Source of the DNA: Phycicoccus flavus
GTDB taxonomy: Bacteria > Actinomycetota > Actinomycetes > Actinomycetales > Dermatophilaceae
Length of the DNA: 64,000 nucleotides
Direction: 5' to 3'
Assembly: GCF_004025965.2 (NCBI RefSeq)
Contig: NZ_SAYU02000014.1
Coordinates: 1 to 64,000, forward strand
A program made the position numbers and the translations under genes. Under the pieces are notes generated by a model. It made no database searches and was not told where the DNA came from. It saw only the letters and a program-made list of their open reading frames with translations. This document shows, piece by piece, positions 18,611 through 26,679 of this stretch; position 1 is the first letter of the stretch, and every line of letters starts with the position of its first letter.

Positions 18611-19240
18611 GTGACGACCTCCCCCGCCGACGGCCGCAGCGCCCGCTGGGACGGGCACCGGCAGGCCCGCCGACGCGAGCTCGTCGAGGCGACGCTGCGG
18701 GCGGTCCGCGCGCACGGGGCGGGCGTCGGCATGGACGAGATCGCCGCCGTGGCGGGGACGTCCAAGACCGTCTTCTACCGCCACTTCACCGACCGCGCGG
18801 GGCTCTACGGCGCCGTCGCCGACCGGGTCGACGCGACGATCGTGCGCGGTGTCACCCGGGCGGCCGGCGCCGGTGGCGACCCCCGCGACGTCGTCCGCGG
18901 GGTCGTCGGGGCCTACCTGCACCTCGTCGAGGACGACCCCGAGGTCTACCGCTTCATCGTCAACGCGCCGATCGTCCCGGCGGGCGAGCGACCGGCGGGC
19001 GACGTCACCGCCGGGATGACCGGGCGGGTGGCGGAGCGGGTCGCCGAGATCGTCCGCGGCGTGCTCGGCCCGGGGACCGACGACGACGCCGCCCTCCGGG
19101 GGGTCGCGCTCGTCGGGATGGTGCGCGCCGCGGCCGACGCCTGGCTGGCCGCCGGCGGGGCGGCCGGGGGGCGCAGCGCCGACGACCTGGCCGACGCCCT
19201 CGCCACCCTCGCCTGGGAGGGCCTCGGGCGCGAGGTCTGA
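18611..19240 (+). CDS. TetR-family regulator, probable local repressor of the thiolase operon
   Basis: 209 residues. The N-terminal HTH is typical: ELVEATLRAVRAHG, then GMDEIAAVAGTSKTVFYRHF (about residues 39-58). The C-terminal ligand domain includes YLHLVEDDPEVYRFIVNAP, a pattern seen in regulators of lipid genes. Divergent from fadA2 across the palindromic operator, so it probably controls that operon and itself. GTG start; the promoter region is very close, and the transcript may be nearly leaderless. Followed by a short hairpin. Confidence 0.9.
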   Translation: MTTSPADGRSARWDGHRQARRRELVEATLRAVRAHGAGVGMDEIAAVAGTSKTVFYRHFTDRAGLYGAVADRVDATIVRGVTRAAGAGGDPRDVVRGVVGAYLHLVEDDPEVYRFIVNAPIVPAGERPAGDVTAGMTGRVAERVAEIVRGVLGPGTDDDAALRGVALVGMVRAAADAWLAAGGAAGGRSADDLADALATLAWEGLGREV

Positions 19241-19243
19241 GCC

Positions 19244-19260
19244 GTGACCGCCGCGGTCAC
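19244..19260 (+). terminator. Hairpin after tetR
   Basis: GTGACCG-CCG-CGGTCAC, a perfect 7-bp stem with a 3-nt loop starting 3 bases past the tetR stop, in the convergent gap before tmsB. There is no T-tract, which is normal for terminators in GC-rich actinobacteria. Confidence 0.5.
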
Positions 19261-19389
19261 CGGCGCGCCGCCCGCCGGGTCGAGGAGCCACGACGCGCGA
19301 CACCGAGGTACCGCCGTCCAGCGCGTCACGACTCCTCGACGCCCGGGTCCCCGACGCGGTCGCCGGCGACGCCGGACGGGCTCAGCGCG

Positions 19390-20649
19390 TCAGGCCGTCC
19401 ACCAGGGGCGCAGCGGCAGGTCGTGGCGGCCGGCGGCGTCGGTCTTGACGCCGAGCACGTGGTGCAGCTGGATCTCGTTGCGCTCGAACCCCAGCCGCGA
19501 GCCCGCCATGTACAGGCCCCAGACCCGGGCGGTGCCCTCGCCGACCTCGGCGACGCAGTCGTCCCAGTTCTCGACGAGGTTCTCGCACCAGCCGGCGAGC
19601 GTCCTCGCGTAGTGCTCGCGGAAGTTCTCCTCGTGGACCACCTCGAGCCCGGCGTCCTGGACCTCGGTGATGATCCGCCCGGACCCGGTGAGCTCCCCGT
19701 CGGGGAAGACGTAGCGGTCGATGAACGCGCCGGTCTCGATCGAGCGGTTGTGCGGGCGGGTGATGCAGTGGTTGAGCATGAGCCCGCCGGTGCGCAGCCG
19801 GTCACGGATGAACCCGAAGTACGCCGGGTAGTTGCGCACCCCGATGTGCTCGGTGAGGCCGATGGACGACACGGCGTCGAAGCCGGTCTCGACGACGTCG
19901 CGGTAGTCGCAGTGCCGGATCTCGGCGAGGTCGGATAGGCCCTCCTCGGCGACGGCCTTCTGGCCCCACAGCGCCTGCTGGCGCGAGAGCGTCGCGCCGA
20001 CGACGCTGACGCCCCGCCGCGCGGCGTAGCGGACCATGCCACCCCAGCCGCAGCCGATGTCGAGCAGCCGGTCGCCCTCCCGCAGGCCCAGCTTGTCGAA
20101 GACGAGGCGGTACTTGTTCTCCTGCGCCTCCTCCAGGCTCGCGCCGGCGGACGGGTAGACCGCGCAGGTGTAGGTCATCGACGGGCCGAGGACCTTCTCG
20201 TAGAACCGGTTGGACACGTCGTAGTGGTGGTGGATGGCCTCGGCGTCGCGGGTCAGCGAGTGCCGCAGCCCCTCGGCCACCCGGCGCCAGCGGGGCAGGG
20301 TCTCCTGCGGCGGCGGGGGCGGCGGGGTGAGGCCCTTGACCCCGAGGGTCCGGGCCAGCTCGAGCACCTGGTCCTTGTGCGGACGCCGGTAGCGGACGCC
20401 CGCCATCGTCGACAGCAGCTCGTAGGGGTCGCCGGGGTGCCCGCCCTCGACGGTGAGGTCGCCGGTGACGTAGGCCCGGGCCATCCCGAGGTCGCCGGGG
20501 GCGGTGGCGAGGTAGGAGACGCCGCGCTCGTTCTCGATGCGCAGGCGGTAGCGCGCGTCGGCGGGGCCGGCGGACGAGCCGTCGTACGCCTCCAGGCGCA
20601 GCGGGAGGGGTCCGTCGACGACGGACTCGACGATCTGGGCGATGCTCAC
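19390..20649 (-). CDS. tmsB: SAM-dependent methyltransferase for 10-methyl branched fatty acids (TmsB/UfaA1-type)
   Basis: 419 residues of the cyclopropane fatty acid synthase family. After an N-terminal CFAS domain (about 1-110), motif I is LLDIGCGWGG, with IGLTEHIG and HYDVSNRFYEKVLG typical of the family. Alone these enzymes methylenate or cyclopropanate the double bond of phospholipid-bound oleate. The neighbouring FAD gene makes this the known tmsA/tmsB pair (UfaA1 and Rv0449c in mycobacteria) that adds and reduces a methylene to give 10-methylstearate (tuberculostearate). GTG start, 17 bp after tmsA. Confidence 0.9.
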   Translation of the reverse strand: MSIAQIVESVVDGPLPLRLEAYDGSSAGPADARYRLRIENERGVSYLATAPGDLGMARAYVTGDLTVEGGHPGDPYELLSTMAGVRYRRPHKDQVLELARTLGVKGLTPPPPPPQETLPRWRRVAEGLRHSLTRDAEAIHHHYDVSNRFYEKVLGPSMTYTCAVYPSAGASLEEAQENKYRLVFDKLGLREGDRLLDIGCGWGGMVRYAARRGVSVVGATLSRQQALWGQKAVAEEGLSDLAEIRHCDYRDVVETGFDAVSSIGLTEHIGVRNYPAYFGFIRDRLRTGGLMLNHCITRPHNRSIETGAFIDRYVFPDGELTGSGRIITEVQDAGLEVVHEENFREHYARTLAGWCENLVENWDDCVAEVGEGTARVWGLYMAGSRLGFERNEIQLHHVLGVKTDAAGRHDLPLRPWWTA

Positions 20650-20666
20650 GGTGGTGGTCCTTCCTG

Positions 20667-22067
20667 CTAGGCGCCGCGCACGGCCTTGGCGTAGAGGTCG
20701 GGCAGCCGGTGCCCGGGGTCGTAGCGCTCCTTGAGCGCGGGGTAGTCGGCGCCGCCGTAGTGGCGCCAGAAGGTCTCCTCGTCGTAGAAGGCCTCCGAGT
20801 ACAGGGACTTGTGGCCGCCGAGGTCGCCGACGGCGGCCTCGATGCGGCGGTTGGTGGCGCCCGGCCCGCCGCGGGGGTCGACCGGCACCGTGGACCAGAA
20901 GCCGACGTTGACGTAGGCCTCCCCCGGCTCCAGCGGGTAGAGGGTCCACGTCGCGTCGTCGCGCAGGGTGAGGGGGCAGAGCCACACCGGCTCGATGGGC
21001 ACCTCGCGCAGGAACCAGCGGAGGAACTCGGCGGTGTTCGCCAGCGGGATCTCGACGTCCTGGACGACCCGCTCGCGCGGCGGGCGCCCCTGCCGGGCCT
21101 CGAGCCGGTCGGCGACGTCGAAGCGCCGGTCCAGGGCCACGAGCTTCCAGTACACGCTGGAGCGCAGCCAGCGCCGCGGCCACACCCGCCGCAGGTACGG
21201 GTTCTGGGCGCCGAAGGCGCGCGAGCACCAGAACCAGTCGGTGTCCCAGCGCCAGAGGTAGTCCAGCGTGGTCAGGGTGTCGCGGACCGGCCGCGGGCCC
21301 TCGTGCTGGATCGACCGGTAGAAGACGTGCCGGCCGGTGTAGTCGCTCGTGGGGCCGGGCTCGTCGCTGCGGCGGCCGAGGACGAGGTAGGACTCGTGGA
21401 GGGAGAACACGACGCCGTCGACGTAGTCGACCGGCTCGCCGTCGTACTCCTTCGTCGCCATGACCTCGCCGACGGCGGCCACGAGGGCGTCGAGGTCGTG
21501 GAAGCGCACGTGCCGCAGGGAGACGGTCCGTCCGACGGGCTCGAGCTCGATGCGCAGCCGGGTGGCGTAGCCGAGGGTGCCGTAGGAGTTCGGGAAGCCG
21601 CGGAACAGGTCCGGCGCCCGGTCGCCGCGGTCGGTGGTGACGACCTCGCCGCTGCCGGTGAGGACGTCCATCTCCAGCACCGACTCGTGCGGCAGGCCGT
21701 TGCGGAACGACGTCGACTCGATGCCGAGGCCGGTGACGGCCCCGCCGAGGGTGATGGTCCGCAGCTGGGGGACGACGAGCGGGGTGAGGCCGTGCGGCAG
21801 CGTCGCGTCGACGAGGTCCTCGTAGGTGCACATGCCCTGGACGTCGGCCGTCCGCGCCTGCGGGTCGACCGAGACGACCCCGGTGAGACCGGAGACGTCC
21901 AGGCCCGGGGCGTCGGTGGCGGTGCGCGCGCGGAAGAGGTTGCTCGTCCGCTTGGCCAGCCGGACCGGGGCGCCCGGCGGGATGGCGCGATAGCTGTCGA
22001 CGAGGCGCTGCACGGCGGCGTCGTGCGCCGCGGCCCCCGTCGTGGGCGGGCTCTCGAGGGCGGTCAC
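20667..22067 (-). CDS. tmsA: FAD-dependent reductase for 10-methyl fatty acid synthesis (TmsA-type)
   Basis: 466 residues of the FAD-binding PCMH-type oxidoreductase family (DprE1/alditol oxidase-like fold). The FAD-binding part shows TADVQGMCTYEDLVDATLPH and ITLGGAVTGLGIES. The C-terminal part is the cap domain, ending in a YPALKERYDPGHRLPDLYAK motif typical of this class. With the adjacent methyltransferase it matches tmsA/tmsB, in which this subunit reduces the 10-methylene intermediate to 10-methyl fatty acid. GTG start overlaps the MOSC gene stop (GTGA), so the three genes are probably one operon. Confidence 0.9.
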   Translation of the reverse strand: MTALESPPTTGAAAHDAAVQRLVDSYRAIPPGAPVRLAKRTSNLFRARTATDAPGLDVSGLTGVVSVDPQARTADVQGMCTYEDLVDATLPHGLTPLVVPQLRTITLGGAVTGLGIESTSFRNGLPHESVLEMDVLTGSGEVVTTDRGDRAPDLFRGFPNSYGTLGYATRLRIELEPVGRTVSLRHVRFHDLDALVAAVGEVMATKEYDGEPVDYVDGVVFSLHESYLVLGRRSDEPGPTSDYTGRHVFYRSIQHEGPRPVRDTLTTLDYLWRWDTDWFWCSRAFGAQNPYLRRVWPRRWLRSSVYWKLVALDRRFDVADRLEARQGRPPRERVVQDVEIPLANTAEFLRWFLREVPIEPVWLCPLTLRDDATWTLYPLEPGEAYVNVGFWSTVPVDPRGGPGATNRRIEAAVGDLGGHKSLYSEAFYDEETFWRHYGGADYPALKERYDPGHRLPDLYAKAVRGA

Positions 22068-22408
22068 GAGGCGTCCTCCACGACCTCGACGACGTCACCG
22101 ACGGCGACGGTGCCGGCCTCCCCGACGGCGGCGTACAGCCCCGCGCAGTGGTTGCCGGTCGGCTCGACGGCGAGGAGCACCGGGCCCACCCGCAGCAGCC
22201 GGCCCGCGAGGGCCTCGACGTCGGTGGTCGGCGCGTCGAGGACGAGGTTGGCCCGGGTGCCCGGCGAGTCGTGCCCGACGACCGAGACCGCCGCCCGCCT
22301 CCGCCGGTCCCCCGCCAGGCCCTGCGCGCCGACGGCGCACGCGTCGTGGGCGATGCCGGGCTGCCGGGGTTCGGGAAAGGTGAGGACCGCCCGCACCGTC
22401 ATCTGCAT
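22064..22408 (-). CDS. Small MOSC-like domain protein
   Basis: 114 residues with the C-terminal half of a MOSC domain: GDRRRRAAVSVVGHDS, TRANLVLD, and the closing GLYAAVGEAGTVAVGDVVEVV strand pattern. MOSC domains deliver or handle sulfur for molybdenum cofactor enzymes; this one is short and the conserved cysteine region is uncertain. First gene of the tmsA-tmsB operon, overlapping tmsA by 4 nt. Its link to 10-methyl fatty acid synthesis is unknown. An alternative start is the ATG two codons later. Confidence 0.72.
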   Translation of the reverse strand: MQMTVRAVLTFPEPRQPGIAHDACAVGAQGLAGDRRRRAAVSVVGHDSPGTRANLVLDAPTTDVEALAGRLLRVGPVLLAVEPTGNHCAGLYAAVGEAGTVAVGDVVEVVEDAS

Positions 22409-22434
22409 AGTCCCTATGAATACACCCGCGGTGT
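22406..22434. promoter_or_regulatory. Two adjacent palindromes at the start of the MOSC-tmsAB operon
   Basis: CATAG-TCC-CTATG, a perfect 13-bp inverted repeat that covers the MOSC start codon, and ACACC-CGC-GGTGT, a second perfect 13-bp repeat 3 bases further upstream. On the coding strand a TATTCAT-like -10 lies between them. The arrangement suggests an operator over a leaderless or near-leaderless promoter. The cognate regulator is not identified. Confidence 0.5.
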
Positions 22435-22679
22435 GTCGCCGAGGTCACGCGGTCCGCGCCGGCTCGCGTCGGGGAGGTCGCCGGCCGCACCCGTGCCGAA
22501 CGGCTGGAGGACGGGCACGGTGCACGGGACGGCCCGACATCGGGGGCGATCCGGTGCTGCCGGCGTCGGTGACGCACCCGGGCCACGACCACTGCAGCCA
22601 CGAGGACTGCGCCGGTGTGACGTGTCGTCGCCGCCTCCGGGTCAGCGACCTCGTGGCCGAGCACACCTAGGCTGGTGCC

Positions 22680-23138
22680 GTGCTGATCGAGGACTCCGAG
22701 CGGGTGCTGTCGGCGCTGCTCGCGGACGCCGGCGTCACGCCCGGCCCGGTCGACGGTGCTCAGGTCGGTACGGTCGTCGACGTCGTCCGCCGGTTCGTCC
22801 TCCTCCCCGTGGAGGACGCCGCAGCGTCGGCCGAGGACGGCGACGGCCTCCTGGCCCAGTACGGCACCTCCACGTCGTGGGGTCCACGGACCTTCGAGGT
22901 CGACCTGACCCGCCAGCTCGTCGAGGCCGTCGAACCGGATCCGCGGACGTGGCAGCTGTCCTGCTCACTGAGGTGGGCTCCCACCGAGGAGACCGCCGCC
23001 CTGGGCAGCGCGAACCTGTGGTCGTTCGGGACGTCGTGGGACCGGTTCTTCGCCGAGGCCATGGCGCTGCCCGGATGGGAGTGGGCCCTCGGGACGCGCC
23101 GTCCGGCGACGTTCGCCGTGGACCTGTCGCTGGTCTGA
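22680..23138 (+). CDS. Hypothetical protein, 152 aa
   Basis: A soluble acidic protein with a GTG start (VLIEDSERVLSALLADAG). Middle and C-terminal parts are rich in aromatic residues (YGTSTSWGPRTFEVDLTRQ, LPGWEWALGTRRPATFAVDLS), compatible with an alpha/beta fold. No membrane segment, signal peptide or known motif. It stands alone, with tms genes divergent on one side and tRNA-Val convergent on the other. Composition and codon bias look coding. Function unknown. Confidence 0.65.
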   Translation: MLIEDSERVLSALLADAGVTPGPVDGAQVGTVVDVVRRFVLLPVEDAAASAEDGDGLLAQYGTSTSWGPRTFEVDLTRQLVEAVEPDPRTWQLSCSLRWAPTEETAALGSANLWSFGTSWDRFFAEAMALPGWEWALGTRRPATFAVDLSLV

Positions 23139-23277
23139 CGTCGGCTCCTGGTCCCCGCGAGGACGGCCCGTGCACGTCCAGGTCCCGCTGGACCTCGACC
23201 GGCCGAGCGAGCTGCGACCACCGCAGGACCACGCGTGGGTGCCGGCGCGCATCTGGTCGAACACGTGCCGAACGGAC

Positions 23278-23316
23278 ACGGCCCCGTGATCTGCGCTTCC
23301 ACAGGTCAGGGGCCGT
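23278..23316 (-). terminator. Terminator after tRNA-Val(CAC)
   Basis: Arms ACGGCCCC and GGGGCCGT are perfectly complementary, and the inner TGATCTG/CAGGTCA extends the stem with one wobble or mismatch around a short loop. It begins within 7 bases of the encoded CCA. Nearly the same sequence follows the other tRNA-Val in this window. Confidence 0.8.
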
Positions 23317-23325
23317 TCACGGTGG

Positions 23326-23399
23326 TGGATGTGGAGGGACTCGAACCCCCGACCTCTCGCGTGTGAAGCGAACGCTCTAACCAGCTGAGCTACACATCC
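23326..23399 (-). tRNA. tRNA-Val (anticodon CAC)
   Basis: Full cloverleaf on the minus strand: acceptor GGATGTG/CACATCC, D-arm with AGCTCAGCTGGTTAGAGC, anticodon stem TTCGC/GCGAG with loop TTCACAC giving anticodon CAC, and T-arm GGTTCGAGTCCC. Discriminator A is followed by an encoded CCA (23323-23325). An AGGATA on the plus strand at 23418-23423 (TATCCT on the coding strand) is a plausible -10. Confidence 0.96.
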
Positions 23400-23473
23400 T
23401 GGTGCTGCGGCCTGCCGAGGATACCCGGGCGCCCGACGCCGGGGGAAATCGGGGACCGCGCCGCCCGCCGGCG

Positions 23474-23920
23474 TCAGAGCCCGAGGTTGGCCTCGAGCCA
23501 GGCCGTCGCGACGTCGGGGACGAAGCCCGGGACGCCGAGGACCTTCGCGACGACCCAGACGACGGCCGCGACGAAGGCGAAGGTGGCCGCGGCGACCGCG
23601 AGCTGGACCCACCGTGGCTGCTCGCGCATCCACCGCTCCCAGCGCCGCAGCCGGTCCTTGGCGAAGTCCAGCAGCCGCTGCGCGGGCATGATCTCCGAGG
23701 CCCAGACGGCGATCCCGACGATGACGATGAGCCAGCCGGGCCCGGGCAGCGGCACGAGCACGAGCCCGCCGCCGACGAGCACGAGCCCGACGAGGGCCAC
23801 GGTGAGGCGCAGCGCCGGACGGGTCGTCGGGTTGCGCCGGAGCCGAGCCCGCCACGCCCACTCGTCCTCGTCGTCCGCAGGCCGGAAGAACGGGCGCGCC
23901 TCCTCCTCCTGGGTGCTCAC
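23474..23920 (-). CDS. TIGR02611-type (PGPGW) membrane protein
   Basis: 148 residues with the family hallmark LVPLPGPGWLIVIVGI between two TM segments, around residues 45-80, and another TM pair near the C-terminus (LAVAAATFAFVAAVVWVVAKV). The N-terminus is acidic and cytoplasmic. Function of the family is not established. GTG start overlaps the pabC stop by 4 nt (GTGA), placing it last in a pabB-pabC operon. Confidence 0.85.
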   Translation of the reverse strand: MSTQEEEARPFFRPADDEDEWAWRARLRRNPTTRPALRLTVALVGLVLVGGGLVLVPLPGPGWLIVIVGIAVWASEIMPAQRLLDFAKDRLRRWERWMREQPRWVQLAVAAATFAFVAAVVWVVAKVLGVPGFVPDVATAWLEANLGL

Positions 23921-24759
23921 GGGTCGGCCGTCTCCGCCGAGCGCGTGGACCAGACCTCCATGACCCGCGCCGTCACCGGTCCGGGGACGTCGAGGACGCG
24001 GCCGTCGACGCCCGAGACCGGGAACACGTCCTTGATGGAGGAGGTGAGGAAGACCTCGTCGGCCTCGGCGAGCACCTCGACCGGCATCGCCTCCTCGCGC
24101 ACCTCGAGGCCCGCGTCGCCGCACCACTCGAGCACGAGCTCGCGGGTGATGCCGGCCAGGCAGCCGCTCTCCAGCGGCGGGGTCCGCAGCACCCCGTCGG
24201 TGACGACGAAGACGTTGCTGCCCGTGGCCTCGCACAGCTCGCCGCGGGTGTTGGCGAAGATCGCCTCCAGCGCGCCCTGGGCGTGGGCGCGGGCCAGGGC
24301 GACGACGTTGTCGGCGTAGGACGTCGTCTTCAGCCCCGCCGTGGCCGAGCGCTCGTTGCGCGTCCACGGGACGACGACGACGGTCCCGGCCACGGGCGGC
24401 CGGGCGTGCGGCACGGCGGTGACGACGTAGGTGAGGTTCGAGGCCATCCGGTCCGAGCCGAGCGGGCCCCGGCCGGCCGTCACCGTCCACCGGAGACGGC
24501 CGAACTCGATGGGCGCTCCGCCCAGGACGGCGCCCACCCCCTCGCGGATCCGGTCGTGGTCGGCGGCCGGCAGCCCGAGCCCGGCCATCGACCGGTCGAG
24601 CCGGGTCAGGTGACGGCCGAGCGCGAATGGGACCCCGGCGTCGACCTTGGCCGTCTCGAACACCCCGTCGCCCACCGTCACCCCGTGGTCCACCGCGCTC
24701 ACCGCGGGGGCGTCCGCCTCGACCCGGGCGCCGTCGACCCACACCCTGACGTCCGTCAT
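23917..24759 (-). CDS. pabC: Class IV aminotransferase, probable 4-amino-4-deoxychorismate lyase
   Basis: 280 residues, PLP fold type IV. DHGVTVGDGVFET near residue 25 and LKTTSYADNV with the PLP lysine are family signatures, followed by EATGSNVFVV and the phosphate-binding LESGCLAGITRELVLEW. It would split aminodeoxychorismate into 4-aminobenzoate and pyruvate for folate synthesis. Its ATG overlaps the pabB stop (ATGA), supporting this over a branched-chain or D-amino-acid aminotransferase. Cytoplasmic. Confidence 0.87.
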   Translation of the reverse strand: MTDVRVWVDGARVEADAPAVSAVDHGVTVGDGVFETAKVDAGVPFALGRHLTRLDRSMAGLGLPAADHDRIREGVGAVLGGAPIEFGRLRWTVTAGRGPLGSDRMASNLTYVVTAVPHARPPVAGTVVVVPWTRNERSATAGLKTTSYADNVVALARAHAQGALEAIFANTRGELCEATGSNVFVVTDGVLRTPPLESGCLAGITRELVLEWCGDAGLEVREEAMPVEVLAEADEVFLTSSIKDVFPVSGVDGRVLDVPGPVTARVMEVWSTRSAETADP

Positions 24760-25793
24760 GGGGACACTGTCGCAGAGCCGTCGTCCGCGGCGGAGGCCAA
24801 CCCGACGAGACGCGCCGCCTTGAGCTCGGTCTCGTGCCACTCCCCCTGCGCCGAGCTGCCCCAGGTGATGCCGGCGCCGGTCCCGAAGCGCAGCACCCGG
24901 CGGCCGTCGTCGGCGCGGTCGGCCCAGAACGTGCGGATCCCCACGGCGAGCACGGCCTCGTCGCGGTCGGCGTCCACCCAGCCGACGGCGCCGCAGTACG
25001 GCCCGCGGGGCACCGGCTCCAGGTCGCGGATCGCCTCCAGCGCGGTGTGCTTCGGGGCCCCGCTCACCGACCCGGGCGGGAAGGTCGCGGCCAGCACCTC
25101 GGGCCAGCCGGCGCCCTCGCGCAGCGTGCCGGACACCTCCGAGACCAGGTGCGCCAGGCCCGGGTGCTCCTCGACCCGGCACAGCGCGTCGACGGCGACC
25201 GTGCCGGGCCGGCTCACCGGCGCCAGGTCGTTGCGGACGAGGTCGACGATCATGACGTTCTCGGCGTAGTCCTTGCCCGCGAAGCCGTCCCGCCGGGACG
25301 CGGTGCCCTTGATCGGCCCCGACGTCAGCCGGTCCCCGCGGCGCACGAGGAAGGCCTCCGGCGACGCGCACGCGACCTCGAGGCCGGCCTCGGGCAGGTC
25401 CAGCGTCGCCGCGTACGGCGCGGGGTTGCCCGCCGCCAGCCGGCGGCCCAACGCCGCGACGGAGGCGTCCGGCGGCAGGTCGTGCTCGAGGACGCGGCAG
25501 AGGTTGACCTGGTAGACCGTGCCGGCGGCGACGCGACGCCGGATCTCCTCGACGCCCGCGACGTACGCGGCCTCGTCCAGGCTGCTGCGCCACGCGCCGG
25601 CGAGCCCCGGCCAGCGCGGCCCGCCGGAGGCGGTGCCTCCGGCCCCGCGCTCGACCTCGCCCAGGCGGACCGCGGTGAGGCGCCCCTCGAAGGTGAGGAC
25701 CACCGCCCAGAACCCCGAGCGGAGGTCGGCGACGTCGTGGGTGACGGCCTCGACCCCGCGGGCGAGGACCGACCCGAACCGCGCCTCCGACAC
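24756..25793 (-). CDS. pabB: Aminodeoxychorismate synthase component I, compact
   Basis: About 345 residues of the chorismate-binding family: TVYQVNLCRVLEH, CASPEAFL, SGPIKGTASR, DLVRNDLAPV, HLVSEVSGTLR, FPPGSVSGAPK and YCGAVGW. PIKGTASR with the lysine is typical of PabB rather than TrpE. It carries only the catalytic domain, shorter than the usual 450 or more residues, and no glutamine amidotransferase partner is visible here, so pabA must be elsewhere. A GTG start (VSEARFGSVLARG) was chosen; an upstream TTG is possible. First gene of the operon, divergent from the heliorhodopsin gene by 72 bp. Confidence 0.87.
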   Translation of the reverse strand: MSEARFGSVLARGVEAVTHDVADLRSGFWAVVLTFEGRLTAVRLGEVERGAGGTASGGPRWPGLAGAWRSSLDEAAYVAGVEEIRRRVAAGTVYQVNLCRVLEHDLPPDASVAALGRRLAAGNPAPYAATLDLPEAGLEVACASPEAFLVRRGDRLTSGPIKGTASRRDGFAGKDYAENVMIVDLVRNDLAPVSRPGTVAVDALCRVEEHPGLAHLVSEVSGTLREGAGWPEVLAATFPPGSVSGAPKHTALEAIRDLEPVPRGPYCGAVGWVDADRDEAVLAVGIRTFWADRADDGRRVLRFGTGAGITWGSSAQGEWHETELKAARLVGLASAADDGSATVSP

Positions 25794-25865
25794 GCCGAGC
25801 AGCCTAGGGGGTGCCGGGCGTCGCCTCGGGTACCCCTGGGGACAGCCCCCGACGAGCGAGGACCC

Positions 25866-26636
25866 ATGGACGCCACCGGAACGGACGACGGCACGCTGCG
25901 CGGTCTGCGGCGCTGGAACCTCGCACTCACCGTGCTCCACGCGGCCCAGGCGGTCGCCGTCCTCGTCCTCGCGGGCGACTTCGCCATCACCGTCACCTCG
26001 CAGTTCCCGCAGGGCCCGCCCGGCTCCCCCGCCCCCGCCCCGGAGGCCCTCGTCGACGTGCGCGTCGGGGCGGCGGTGGCGGTGTTCCTCGCGCTGGCGG
26101 CGCTGGACCACCTCCTGACCGGCACCGTGCTGCGGCGGCGCTACGAGGCCGACCTGCGCTCGGGCGTCAACCGCTTCCGGTGGGTCGAGTACTCCGTGAG
26201 CGCGACGATCATGGTGCTGCTCATCGGCTTCTACAACGGCATCACCGGCGTCGTCGAGGTGATCGCGGTCGTCGGGGCGAACGTCGCGATGATCCTCTTC
26301 GGCTGGCTCCAGGAGCTGATGAACCCGCCCGGCCGCACCCGCACGACGATGCTCCCGTTCTGGTTCGGGTGCGTCGCCGGCGCCGCCCCCTGGGTCGCCG
26401 TCGTCGTCAACCTCGTCGGCGCCGGGTCCTCCGGCGAGGTGCCGGGCTTCGTCTACGGCATCGTCGTGTCCCTCTTCGTGTTCTTCATGAGCTTCGCGCT
26501 GAACCAGTGGCTCCAGTACCGCGAGGTCGGGCGGTGGGCCGACTACGGGTTCGGCGAGAAGGCCTACCTCGTCCTCAGCCTTATCGCCAAGAGCGCCCTG
26601 GCCTGGCAGATCTTCGGCGGGTCGCTCGCCGGCTGA
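25866..26636 (+). CDS. Heliorhodopsin
   Basis: 256 residues, seven TM helices. TM7 carries the retinal Schiff-base lysine K242 in SLIAKSALAWQIFGG, the heliorhodopsin signature. TM3 has the counterion E108 in RWVEYSVSAT, and conserved histidines lie at H25 (TVLHAAQA) and H82 (ALDHLLTG). Length and residue numbers match characterised members such as 48C12 (E107, K241) to within one or two. Heliorhodopsins sit inverted in the membrane, do not pump protons and have slow photocycles; their output is unsettled. It is followed 43 bp later by an NmrA-like reductase, possibly cotranscribed. No retinal synthesis gene is visible in this window. Confidence 0.95.
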   Translation: MDATGTDDGTLRGLRRWNLALTVLHAAQAVAVLVLAGDFAITVTSQFPQGPPGSPAPAPEALVDVRVGAAVAVFLALAALDHLLTGTVLRRRYEADLRSGVNRFRWVEYSVSATIMVLLIGFYNGITGVVEVIAVVGANVAMILFGWLQELMNPPGRTRTTMLPFWFGCVAGAAPWVAVVVNLVGAGSSGEVPGFVYGIVVSLFVFFMSFALNQWLQYREVGRWADYGFGEKAYLVLSLIAKSALAWQIFGGSLAG

Positions 26637-26679
26637 CCGCCGCCGGGAAGCACCCGGCCGCGCAGGGCGTTGCGCGGGC

